Of a stretch of 64,000 nucleotides of DNA, positions 50,891-59,623 are shown in pieces; the first letter of the stretch is position 1; every line of letters begins with the position of its first letter. Made by a program: the position numbers and the translations under genes. This DNA is from Myxococcales bacterium UBA1238 (GTDB lineage: Bacteria > Myxococcota_A > Bradymonadia > UBA7976 > UBA1532), in contig DBWM01000071.1 in the NCBI GenBank assembly GCA_002309015.1, forward strand, positions 22,682-86,681, given 5' to 3'. The notes under the pieces were generated by a model, which had not been told where the DNA came from, ran no database searches, and saw only the letters and a program-made list of their open reading frames with translations.

Positions 50891-53800
50891 ATGGTTCGAC
50901 CTTGTTCTTCACAAGAAGCAGCAAATCTGATCGAGAAGCATCGCTCGATCAGAGATCGATTCCAGCAGCTTTCTGAGCTTCGGGGAAAGTTTTTATCTGA
51001 AGTCAAAAGAAATATGGCGGATTTGCTCGAGCAGGGGCTGGCGGAAGTCCTGAGCGACGCACCGATCGAAGAAGGTTTCGATCAAACATATGGCTCGCAG
51101 ATGAAAGCGGCGGGCTATCAGACCTGGGGACAGCTCGTTGAGGATCTGAACCTTCTGGCTCAAAAAGAGCAACTGACTCAGAAACAGCAATGGAGCGACG
51201 CGCTTCAGTCCCAGTTCAATCGCGCTCTGCAGCTGGATTGGCTCAAACGGTATCTCCTTTCATTGACGATGGAGGAGCACAGCGCTTTTCTGGATCAAAT
51301 CGCGCAGATGAAGACGCGCGTGAAGTCTCTGATCGAAGTTGATCTTTCCGATATGGCCGATGAGCGATGTCAAAAACTCATTCAGGAGCTTGTGCGATAC
51401 CAGCATTTTCTTGAGCAATGCCGGCAGAACGATCCGCTCATTGAAAACTGTTTGCAGATGCAGCAGAGCGAAGGTTCAAAGATCGATGAGGCGCTGGAGG
51501 CTTTCAAGCCCGCCAAAGGGTTCTTCAAATATCTGTTCGCCTCAAAAGAGCGAAAACAAAAAGCGAACGAGGCGCATGCATTTCTGGAAAGCCTGCTTTC
51601 GGGGGATTATGGCAATAAGTCTGAAGACTTATTGAAGATCTTTGAAGAAGATCGATGCTCGGACGAAGAGGCGCTCGCCCTGTATCAGCAAACACCCGAT
51701 ATCTATTCGGATCTCTTAGAGAAAACCGTTCGCGCGGCAGAGATACCGGTTCGCGTGGGGCGCAATGCTCATCGCTTTTCGAAGCAATTGTCGGAAGATT
51801 CACAGCGTGTGATCGCTGAGCACTGGAGTCTGATTGGAGCGCTTGTCAAGAATCAGAACATCGTTGAGTGCTGTGAGGATGAGATCAAAGCGTTCTCCAA
51901 AGAACTCTTCGAAGCCAAGGTGAATGCGCTCCTTCAAAAATCTTCGATCGACGAGCTCGACTGGCCGCAACAACGCAATCTCAAAAACTGCCTCAGTGCG
52001 CACGGTTGCCGAAGCCTTTTGGATGCCATCTCCCTTACAGAGAAACAGTTGGCCGCGTTTGCCGTAAGAGACATCGGGCAGCTTGTCAGACAGCGTGAGT
52101 CTCTACTCGCCAGGATCAACGAAAGGATGAAGATTGATCTGCATCGGGATCAATCGTTGTCGCAATGCGCCCAGCTTCTCTCTGCGGTCTCCAGATATCG
52201 TCAGGCGCGCTTGTGGTCTGAACCCTGCAATCAGTTTTTGCGCCAGTATCAAACGCTGCTGGAACAGGCTTTTAAGGATGCTGACCCGCTCAAAAATGCC
52301 TATCGATGGTGTATGACACCGGAGCCGGAAAAGCAGAAAGCTTTAGAGACCCATCGCAGGCTCACATCGCTCCTGACTGATGAATATGGTCAGAAGGTGA
52401 AAGCATTATTGCAGGAGTTTGCGCAGATCACTCAGCAATCCAACCAGTCGGGAATCCAGGATTTTAAGGCCAATGAAACAGAATTCAGGGGCATCATCGA
52501 AGAGCTGTGTCCCGGGTTACTTGGGGATTGCGATGACAGCCATCAGTTGAGTGCCGATCAGGTGAATCAGCTCATAGAGGAGCATCGCGAGCGGTTGGAA
52601 GAGCTTCGCCAGATCCGCAATGCGCAGGCAACGCAATATCAGTCGGAGGTGATCTCGGCTGCAAAAGAGCTCGCGGATCAGGAGACGATTGAAAAGCTGA
52701 AGGATGTTCCGCTCTTTGAGTTCGGCCCGCAGGAAACGCTTTTGAAAGGCATGCGTTTTTCAAATGCGGCAGAGGTCTTTCTTGCGATCACGCGAGGCAA
52801 TATTCGTTTTAAGGCTTCTGATTACAGAAAGATTTCTCAGAGAACGGACGAGCTGTTTCGACAATTCCGCCAAAAGATGAAAATCAGGCTCAGCGCGGAT
52901 CATCAAAACACAGCATCGACCGCGCTCGTCACGGCTGTATGGAAATACAAACAGCAAGCTGCCTGCGCTGAAGAGTCGGCGGCGATTCTCGAACAATATG
53001 AAGCGCCGGTTGCTCAGAACATCGGTTGCTTAAAACCTGCAACTTCTGAATTAAAATGGTTTTTAGCCTCAGCTGAAGAGAGAGACATCGCGCGCTCGGC
53101 TTATCGCTGGCTCAGGCCTCTGACTCGGGAAGAATATGGCCAGCGTTCTCTTCAGACGATTCGCGACTCAGAGGAAGTGGAGGGCATCACGGGGCAAGAG
53201 GCCTGGTATGCCTTCAACCGCGATCCGATCCCATTCTTTAAAATCCTCGAAGATCTGGTGCCCGATCTTCTGGGATCTGATAAATCGATCTATGGTTTGC
53301 CAGATGAGCTCGCGCGCGAGATCGAGTCAGAGCCGCTTGATTTAAATGGTTTGCGCTGCTCGCTGAGGAAGTATCAGGAATGGGGTGTGAAATACATCCT
53401 TCATCAAAAATGCGTGCTGCTGGGCGATGAGATGGGTCTGGGTAAGACCGTGCAGGCGATCGCCGCGATGGTTTCGCTTCGCAATCAGGGCGCCACTCAT
53501 TTTTTGGTGGCTTGCCCGCTGAGCGTGCTCATCAATTGGTGCAGAGAGATCGAAAGGCACAGCAATCTGACGGCCATCAAGGTGCACGGTATCGAACGCT
53601 CGGACGGGCTTCGTCGTTGGTTCCGCGAAGGCGGCGTGGCGGTGACCAATTACCAAAACCTGAATTATTTCGTTCAGTTAGTTGTAAGCCAGCCGCGGTT
53701 TCATTTTGCAATGCTCGTCGTGGATGAAGCGCATTCGGTCAAAAACCGCTCAGCCAAACGGACTCAATGTACGGAGCTGGTGGGGCAGTACACGGATCGC

Positions 53801-54889
53801 CGCCTCTTTATGACTGGCACCGCCCTCGAGAATCGCGCGGGCGAGATGCTCTCACTCATCTCGATGCTTCAACCGGAGATTGCGAAAAAGGCTTCCGGTT
53901 TAACCAGTTGGTCTCAGGCTTCGCAGTTTTGTTATGCGATCGCGCCCGTCTATTACCGCCGCAAACGCGAGGATGTATTAACAGAGCTTCCGGAACTGAT
54001 AGAGAACCAGGAATGGTGCGAGCTGGAGCCGGAAGAAGAGGAGGTTTATGAGCAGACCGTCCTTTACGGCACACATATGGCGGTCAGGCAGCTTTCCTGG
54101 AATGTGAATGATCTCAGGAAATCTTCAAAAGCCAGTCGCTTAAAAGAGATCGTGGAGGAAGCGAAGTCCGAAGGCCGGAAGGTGCTCGTCTTTTCGTTCT
54201 TTTTGGAGACCTTGCGCAAGGTGGCCTCACTCTTTGGGCATCAATGTCTCGATCTCATCAATGGATCCGTTTCAGCTCAGCGCCGTCAGGCCATCATCGA
54301 TCAGTTCGATCAGTCGCCTGCAGGCACGGTGCTTGCCGCGCAGATCGATGCGGGCGGTTACGGTCTCAATATTCAGGCTGCAAGCGTCGTGGTGATCTGC
54401 GAGCCGCAATATAAGCCTTCAACCGAAATGCAAGCGATTTCAAGAGCTTACCGTATGGGACAAGCGCGAAATGTGTTGGTTCATCGCTTGCTTTGCAAAG
54501 GCACCATCGACGAGCGACTCACCGAGTTATTGGCTCAAAAGCAAGCGGAATTTAATGCGTTTGCAGATCGTTCAGTGGCTGCGGAACAGGTGCGCAACAT
54601 CGATGAAAAGCAATTCGGTCGGCTGATGAACGAGGAGCAGGAGCGCATCAGGGCCAAACACGCAGCGGGCGGGAATTCCGGAAAGCCGGCAGCAGAGAAG
54701 GTGGTATGGGAAGAGACGGGAGATGAGACCCAGAAGATTGAAAGAATCGATTGCTCGCCCATCGCTCCCAAAAGAGCTCTGGGTTTTGAGGGGGACGAAA
54801 ACCATGCCCGGGACGAAGCTTCGCTGGTAGAGAGCCCACAGCAGATTCGTTCAAAGATAGATGCGCTGCTGGAATTCAAAAAGCCGTGA
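50891..54889 (+). CDS. SNF2-family ATPase with very long N-terminal extension
   Basis: 1332 residues. The C-terminal 490 residues are a SNF2 motor: LLGDEMGLGKTVQAIAAM (Walker A near residue 846), VACPLSVLINW, DEAH near 943 (VVDEAHSVKN), LFMTGTALEN, and the second lobe ending QAISRAYRMGQARNVLVHRLLCKGTIDERL. The first 840 residues are helical/coiled-coil-like, with repeated motifs around ASxEER/ERKQKAxEAHxxL, and match nothing I recognise. SNF2 motors remodel protein-DNA complexes (for example RapA) or serve in defence systems; no methylase or nuclease partner is nearby, so the role is open. Confidence 0.88.
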   Translation: MVRPCSSQEAANLIEKHRSIRDRFQQLSELRGKFLSEVKRNMADLLEQGLAEVLSDAPIEEGFDQTYGSQMKAAGYQTWGQLVEDLNLLAQKEQLTQKQQWSDALQSQFNRALQLDWLKRYLLSLTMEEHSAFLDQIAQMKTRVKSLIEVDLSDMADERCQKLIQELVRYQHFLEQCRQNDPLIENCLQMQQSEGSKIDEALEAFKPAKGFFKYLFASKERKQKANEAHAFLESLLSGDYGNKSEDLLKIFEEDRCSDEEALALYQQTPDIYSDLLEKTVRAAEIPVRVGRNAHRFSKQLSEDSQRVIAEHWSLIGALVKNQNIVECCEDEIKAFSKELFEAKVNALLQKSSIDELDWPQQRNLKNCLSAHGCRSLLDAISLTEKQLAAFAVRDIGQLVRQRESLLARINERMKIDLHRDQSLSQCAQLLSAVSRYRQARLWSEPCNQFLRQYQTLLEQAFKDADPLKNAYRWCMTPEPEKQKALETHRRLTSLLTDEYGQKVKALLQEFAQITQQSNQSGIQDFKANETEFRGIIEELCPGLLGDCDDSHQLSADQVNQLIEEHRERLEELRQIRNAQATQYQSEVISAAKELADQETIEKLKDVPLFEFGPQETLLKGMRFSNAAEVFLAITRGNIRFKASDYRKISQRTDELFRQFRQKMKIRLSADHQNTASTALVTAVWKYKQQAACAEESAAILEQYEAPVAQNIGCLKPATSELKWFLASAEERDIARSAYRWLRPLTREEYGQRSLQTIRDSEEVEGITGQEAWYAFNRDPIPFFKILEDLVPDLLGSDKSIYGLPDELAREIESEPLDLNGLRCSLRKYQEWGVKYILHQKCVLLGDEMGLGKTVQAIAAMVSLRNQGATHFLVACPLSVLINWCREIERHSNLTAIKVHGIERSDGLRRWFREGGVAVTNYQNLNYFVQLVVSQPRFHFAMLVVDEAHSVKNRSAKRTQCTELVGQYTDRRLFMTGTALENRAGEMLSLISMLQPEIAKKASGLTSWSQASQFCYAIAPVYYRRKREDVLTELPELIENQEWCELEPEEEEVYEQTVLYGTHMAVRQLSWNVNDLRKSSKASRLKEIVEEAKSEGRKVLVFSFFLETLRKVASLFGHQCLDLINGSVSAQRRQAIIDQFDQSPAGTVLAAQIDAGGYGLNIQAASVVVICEPQYKPSTEMQAISRAYRMGQARNVLVHRLLCKGTIDERLTELLAQKQAEFNAFADRSVAAEQVRNIDEKQFGRLMNEEQERIRAKHAAGGNSGKPAAEKVVWEETGDETQKIERIDCSPIAPKRALGFEGDENHARDEASLVESPQQIRSKIDALLEFKKP

Positions 54890-55005
54890 TCTCTCGCGCC
54901 ATTGCGTTCTCCATTGCCTTCCGCGGATCGCCTTCTGCTTGATCGCATCGCGGGCTGTGGTACAACTGAATTTTGGGTGACGCTGGATTTTTACGGGAGG
55001 TGACG

Positions 55006-55218
55006 ATGCGCAGATTCTGGATTTTGGGGGCCGCTTTGGCGGTGACTTTGCTCGCGTTCGAGGCGTTTGCGGGCTCTTCGGGTGCACCTCCGGGGGGGGG
55101 CGGAAATGGTGGCGGGGGTGGTGCCGAACCGGGCCTCTGGGCGATGATGTTATTCAGCGCTGCACCTTGTGCATTCTTCGTTCGACGCGCGATGAGATCG
55201 AATCGTCGGGAGAAGTAG
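55006..55218 (+). CDS. Mini PEP-CTERM-like exosortase substrate
   Basis: 70 residues from the ATG at 55006, with GGGAGGTG upstream. It consists of a signal peptide (WILGAALAVTLLAFEAFA), a glycine linker (GGGGNGGGGG), then AEPGLWAMMLFSAAPCAFFV, a membrane helix that starts like a PEP-CTERM signal (EPG + hydrophobic), and a basic tail (RRAMRSNRREK). There is no room for a functional domain between the two signals. The exosortase gene starts 6 nt after its stop, so it is probably the dedicated substrate. Confidence 0.75.
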   Translation: MRRFWILGAALAVTLLAFEAFAGSSGAPPGGGGNGGGGGAEPGLWAMMLFSAAPCAFFVRRAMRSNRREK

Positions 55219-55224
55219 TTCGGT

Positions 55225-56088
55225 TTGATTGCACAGGAAGCGCAGGTCACAAAGGGAGCAGGGCGCATCTTTTGGGCGCTTTTGCTCCTTTTTTTATGGA
55301 GCGCGTTGCCCGCAGCGCTGTGGTCGGGGCATCTTTGGATAGATGGGGTGCTTGGGGGGGCGGTGCCCGCGCTGCTTACGCCGTTGATTGCTGTGGGACT
55401 GGCGGTGATCGCGGCCAAACGGTCGGATGAGGTCGCATCGCAGGGTGGCGTTCGGGCGTCACTCCTTTATACAGGGGCGATTCTGGGGATGATGGCGGGC
55501 AACCTTTTGGCGTTGTGGCAGCCTTCTTTTTTAATGATCGCGGGGCTTTCGCTGCCGGTGGGGGCTTACGGGCTCTGTAAACTGGCGCTTGGCGATCGTG
55601 CACGCCGCTTCTTGTTTCCCTGTTGCTTCCTGATCTTTCTGTTGCCCTTCGAGTATTTTCTGCGGCCCTATTGTGATGCGCCGTTGCAGGCGCTGACGGC
55701 TACGCTGGCACAGGCGTTTTTGAACGTTGCAGGGTACAACATCCGCATGTGGGGCGAGCATACCATCTATAACGCCCTCTATTATGTGCGCGTGGACGAG
55801 ACCTGTTCGGGGATGAACCTGCTTTGGACGTTGTGGATGTATGGGTTGGTGTTCGGTTGGCTGACGGATCGGCGCGTTTGGGTGCGGGGGATCCTTTGTG
55901 CATGCGTGGTTCCGCTGGCGATGCTGGCCAATGGATTGCGGGTGGCGGTCATCATGCTGCTCGGGATCTACGGGGGGGATGACTGGGCCATGGGCTTCTG
56001 GCATACGGGAAGCGCCTATCTCATCTTTTTGCCGGTATTTTTTGCGCTTTATATCGTGGGGCAGGCGTTAAAAGGGCGGTATCGATGA
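55225..56088 (+). CDS. xrt: Exosortase
   Basis: 287 residues from TTG 55225. About eight membrane helices and the exosortase catalytic triad: Cys194 in DETCSGMNLLW, Arg239 in NGLRVAVIMLLG, and His260 in FWHTGSAYLIFLPVFF. Exosortases cut C-terminal PEP-type sorting signals and pass the protein on to the cell envelope. The subtype cannot be fixed from sequence alone. It is coupled downstream by ATGA to the next gene and follows the mini-substrate by 6 nt. Confidence 0.93.
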   Translation: MIAQEAQVTKGAGRIFWALLLLFLWSALPAALWSGHLWIDGVLGGAVPALLTPLIAVGLAVIAAKRSDEVASQGGVRASLLYTGAILGMMAGNLLALWQPSFLMIAGLSLPVGAYGLCKLALGDRARRFLFPCCFLIFLLPFEYFLRPYCDAPLQALTATLAQAFLNVAGYNIRMWGEHTIYNALYYVRVDETCSGMNLLWTLWMYGLVFGWLTDRRVWVRGILCACVVPLAMLANGLRVAVIMLLGIYGGDDWAMGFWHTGSAYLIFLPVFFALYIVGQALKGRYR

Positions 56089-56558
56089 AGCAAAAAGGGT
56101 GGGCGTTTTTGTTATGGGGGGCGATCTTTGGCTATGGAAGCTGGCTTTGCTGCTCGGCCTATGGGGTTCTGACCGAAGAATACCGCATTAAAGGGGTGAA
56201 TCGGATCTATTCCCGGCCGTATGAAGATGCCCTGGGGCTCTGTTATGATCCGCGCGAGGGGGATTTATGGCAGGAGATCGGGCAGAGATACGGGCTTCTG
56301 TTGCAGGAGAAGCCGCAGGGTGAGGCGGAATGGCGGCAGATTTTGGGTGAGAAGGGGATTGAGACGCTCGCATGCGACGCTTTAAACGGCGAGCAATGGC
56401 CCATGTTGTGGTTTGAGGGTGGAGAGACGCTGCTTCAAACGGGGGTATACGGGCGAAACCCGATGATCTTCTATCCAAAGAAGGGGATGTATTTGTTGGA
56501 TCACAGCCCTTCGGGGCGATGTTTAGCGATGAAGCTCAAAGGATCGGCGCCGTGGTGA
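56085..56558 (+). CDS. Exosortase-operon membrane-anchored protein of unknown function
   Basis: 157 residues. One N-terminal membrane helix (AFLLWGAIFGYGSWLCCSAYG), then a soluble part facing the periplasm with several Cys/Trp motifs (LGLCYDPREGDLWQEIGQRYG, ETLACDALNGEQWPMLWFEGG). It does not show the EpsI (DUF3485) pattern often found beside exosortases. The overlaps with both neighbours (ATGA before, GTGA after) indicate a working part of the exosortase set. Confidence 0.65.
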   Translation: MKQKGWAFLLWGAIFGYGSWLCCSAYGVLTEEYRIKGVNRIYSRPYEDALGLCYDPREGDLWQEIGQRYGLLLQEKPQGEAEWRQILGEKGIETLACDALNGEQWPMLWFEGGETLLQTGVYGRNPMIFYPKKGMYLLDHSPSGRCLAMKLKGSAPW

Positions 56559-57979
56559 GGACGCTTTGCTTTGCCCTTTCGGCGTTGAGCGGCTGTTTAA
56601 ATGGGATCGCCTTCATCTTTAACGGCGGTCTGGCCCTCATCGCGAACGTGCCATTGCTCTGTGCATTGTGGTTTGGGCGCGATCGCGCGGTTTGGCAGGC
56701 GCTGCTTGGGGGGTTAACGGGGTTTCTGGCGGGGCTGCATATCTACGGGATCTGGAGTTATGGGGTGGGGCTCTTCGTGGGATTCGGCCTTTACACCGGA
56801 AGCCAGATGGTTCTGTACGCGCTGATGCTCCGTTATTTGTGGAAGCGGAGTCGGTGGCTCGACGTGGCGCTGCCCGTGATCGCCTGGTGCATCACCGAAT
56901 GGATCCGTACGGTGGGGCCTTTATCGATGCCGGCCTCCTATGTGGGCTGCATTGCAGACGTGGGGTTCCTCCGTTGGTGGCTCTACGCGGCGCGCTGGAT
57001 GGGGGGGATCGGCGTAAGCGGTCTCATTGCATTGGCGCAGAGTGCCCTCTTCTTTTTGTTGTTCTGCCGTAAGACCCATTTGAAACCGGCCTTGACGGGC
57101 CTTGGCCTGTTCTTTGCGGTGGGGATTTTGGGGGTGATCCGGCCGCCATCGATCGATGGGACGCCCGTGAAGGTGGCGATCGTTCAGGGGGGGCTCGCCA
57201 ATGCGCAGTACGATGCGGCCCTGATCGATCATTTAGCGATGAAGGATGTGGTTCAAAGTTACGAGATCCTCTCGAAGAAGGCTTATGCGTCGGGGGCGGA
57301 TCTGGTGGTTTGGCCGGAGACAGCGGTGCGCGCGCCGGTGCTTCAGACCCCATCGCTTCAAAGGCGCCTGTTTCCCTCCGAAAAAGATCGGAGCCTTCTC
57401 GTTGCGGGGGTGATCCGCGAGGAGGCGGGGCTGCGTTACAACTCGGCGGTGGCCGTGGGGCCGGGCGGAAAAATATGGGATACTTACGATAAAGAGCGGT
57501 TGGTGCCCGGAGTGGAGGACGATTTTGAGCCGGGGACGCGGGATCCGATCCTTCAGACGCCCCTGGGATCGCTTGGGGTGCTCATTTGCCTGGAGTCGGT
57601 CTACCCGCAGATGGGCCGATCCCTGAAGGACGCGGAGATTTTATTGGTGCTCAGCAACGATGCGGGGTTTGGTCGATCGCCGATCTCCCACCATATGGTC
57701 AACCGTGCCATCGTCCGCGCGGTGGAGCTGGGGCGCTATGTTCTGCGGGCAGGGCAGGCGGGCGTGAGCGCGATCATCGATCCACGGGGGGATCAGCTTC
57801 AAATGATGCCGCTTTTTGAGGCGGGTCTGATCGAAGGGGAGGTCAACCTGCGGAAGGATTCGACCCTCTACGCGCGGTTGGGGCCATGGCCGATCTGGAT
57901 CTGCTGGGCTGCATTGATCGCGATCATCGTATGGCGCGTAAAAGATCGGCAGAGGACGGCCGGTAAAGGTCAGATCTGA
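56555..57979 (+). CDS. lnt: Apolipoprotein N-acyltransferase-like protein
   Basis: 474 residues from GTG 56555. This start is chosen because it overlaps the preceding TGA by 4 nt; an ATG 12 codons earlier would overlap by 40 nt. Six N-terminal membrane helices, then a nitrilase-type domain with Glu255 (VVWPETAVRAP), Lys313 (YDKERLVPG) and Cys345 (GVLICLESVYP), the Lnt triad, followed by NDAGFGRSPISHHMVNRAIVRAVELGRYVLRAG and a C-terminal helix. Lnt adds the third acyl chain to lipoproteins. Its place in an exosortase operon could mean that substrates are also acylated, but it may simply be the housekeeping copy. Confidence 0.85.
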   Translation: MRTLCFALSALSGCLNGIAFIFNGGLALIANVPLLCALWFGRDRAVWQALLGGLTGFLAGLHIYGIWSYGVGLFVGFGLYTGSQMVLYALMLRYLWKRSRWLDVALPVIAWCITEWIRTVGPLSMPASYVGCIADVGFLRWWLYAARWMGGIGVSGLIALAQSALFFLLFCRKTHLKPALTGLGLFFAVGILGVIRPPSIDGTPVKVAIVQGGLANAQYDAALIDHLAMKDVVQSYEILSKKAYASGADLVVWPETAVRAPVLQTPSLQRRLFPSEKDRSLLVAGVIREEAGLRYNSAVAVGPGGKIWDTYDKERLVPGVEDDFEPGTRDPILQTPLGSLGVLICLESVYPQMGRSLKDAEILLVLSNDAGFGRSPISHHMVNRAIVRAVELGRYVLRAGQAGVSAIIDPRGDQLQMMPLFEAGLIEGEVNLRKDSTLYARLGPWPIWICWAALIAIIVWRVKDRQRTAGKGQI

Positions 57980-58439
57980 TCCCCAAGAAATGGGCATGAC
58001 GGTTCGTGATGGGCACAACTTTTGAGTGAGAACGGCTGTGATCATGCCGTGAGGGTCGGTTTTGACGTGATCGTCAAAAGCCTTTTGCGGGTTGGGGCAG
58101 TATTTTTGACGTTAAGACCGTGGTGATCCGTTTGTTGGGCTCCATTCTTTTGAATGAAAATCCCGGCTTTTAACGGATCATGCGCGATCTGATGAAGCAA
58201 AAAGCGAACTGACCGTTCAAACAGTGGGTTAACATTCATTTTAAACGGGCATTTTGGGCGGTGAAGCCCGCTTCGGATTCAAAAGATCGTCTTCAAACGA
58301 ACGGATCACGTCGGAACTTTTGGGATGGATGCAGCGTGATCCGAAGGTGGACATCCGTTCTGATCGAACTGAAGTCGGGTGATCGGGCGGTCGACGGGGC
58401 TTTGCATCTGCGCGGATCGCAGTTTACGGCCGGTGAAGC
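57980..58439. other. Convergent intergenic region with palindrome
   Basis: 460 nt between convergent genes. A perfect inverted repeat with arms TTTTGACG/CGTCAAAA and a 4-nt spacer lies at 58060-58079, and a half copy TTTTGACGTTAA at 58104-58115. This looks like a transcription-factor site, but there is no obvious promoter target between two gene ends. Otherwise nothing is recognised. Confidence 0.45.
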
Positions 58440-59540
58440 TCACTTCTTTTCGGTGTCTTCGGGGTAGATCAGGTCGAAGAGGGTGACTTCGTAGGATTTG
58501 GGGTACATCGAAAGGGCGATTTGGTCCCCTTTGGGGCTGAAGGCAGCGCTGGGTCCTCCGGAAATATTGGGGGGGATCATCGCGAGTTCCTGGACGGTCT
58601 GGCTCTTCAGGTGGACTACGCTTGAGGGGAGACCGAGCCTTGTAAAGAAGAGGTAGTCGAAGGTCGGGCTCAGTTCCAATGTGGACGGCCTGTTGGGGGC
58701 CTCTGTGCTCCCTTCGGTTGCAAAGTCAAACGTCGACCAGATATGGTTCCGATGGTTCTGAACCTCCACGTGACAATGTTTGGGGCCGCAATATTCGATC
58801 AGAAAATGGAGATCATCCTGCTTATAGACCTGGGTCAGATGGAGATCTTCGTCCCCTAACTTGTAGTCGAGGTTATATTTAAACTGCGCGAGGGGCACGG
58901 GACCGCTCGGTTTGTTGATGCGCCAGAGCTCGAAACCCTTCTCACCATCGATGATCATGTCGTTGCCAAAGAGGCGAACCCCATCGTGATCGTAGCGATC
59001 GGACTGTGGAATCGTCGCGAGCTTGACTACACTGCGGGAATCGTAGACCTGAATCCCGTTCAATGTGCCCATCACCACGTATTTACAGTCGGGAGTCAGG
59101 GCGGTTAAGCGGTGTAAACCGGGGGTGAACCGTATAAATTCTTTTTCGTCTTCGCTGTAGAACAGATAAACGTCGCCGTTGTTGATGCGCGCAACGGCCC
59201 ATGCCGGTTGATCACAGCCGCTCGTATCGGCCACATCGTTGGTCAACGGCCGGGAGAGCCAGAGTTGCTCGCCGGTTTTCGGATCGAAACTGCGGAGGCG
59301 GTTGTCGTTAAAACCTACGAGGAGGCGGGATCCGTCCTTACCTGCGTAGGCCACCGAGGTGGCAGTGCCCGCTGCGAGCTGTCCCTGCGACTGACAGGAC
59401 AAAGATCCGGCCACAAACGTGAGACCCTTCTGCCATCGGCCGGGGATCTTCTCGTCTCTCGGTCGGATCGGATCGGCTTTTACGGGCTGGAACAGATCGA
59501 TCAAAAGGAAGGAGAGGCAGCAAATGAAAAACTGGCGCAT
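58440..59540 (-). CDS. Secreted beta-propeller-like protein
   Basis: 366 residues from the ATG at 59540, preferred over the one at 59552. Signal peptide (FFICCLSFLLIDLFQPVKA). The mature protein shows repeated beta-propeller-type blades: LLVGFNDNRLRSFDPKTGEQLWLSRP, FIRFTPGLHRLTALTPDCKYVVMGTLNGIQVYD, STLELSPTFDYLFFTR, and GPSAAFSPKGDQIALSMYPKSYEVTLFDL. It resembles WD40/PQQ-type surface proteins but no named family was recognised. Confidence 0.72.
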   Translation of the reverse strand: MRQFFICCLSFLLIDLFQPVKADPIRPRDEKIPGRWQKGLTFVAGSLSCQSQGQLAAGTATSVAYAGKDGSRLLVGFNDNRLRSFDPKTGEQLWLSRPLTNDVADTSGCDQPAWAVARINNGDVYLFYSEDEKEFIRFTPGLHRLTALTPDCKYVVMGTLNGIQVYDSRSVVKLATIPQSDRYDHDGVRLFGNDMIIDGEKGFELWRINKPSGPVPLAQFKYNLDYKLGDEDLHLTQVYKQDDLHFLIEYCGPKHCHVEVQNHRNHIWSTFDFATEGSTEAPNRPSTLELSPTFDYLFFTRLGLPSSVVHLKSQTVQELAMIPPNISGGPSAAFSPKGDQIALSMYPKSYEVTLFDLIYPEDTEKK

Positions 59541-59623
59541 CGGACTTTCCAAAAAGGCCGCATGGGCGGCATCGATATGGGGAGTAACGGAAGGTGATGG
59601 TGCGATCGTTTAAAAAAGAAGTC

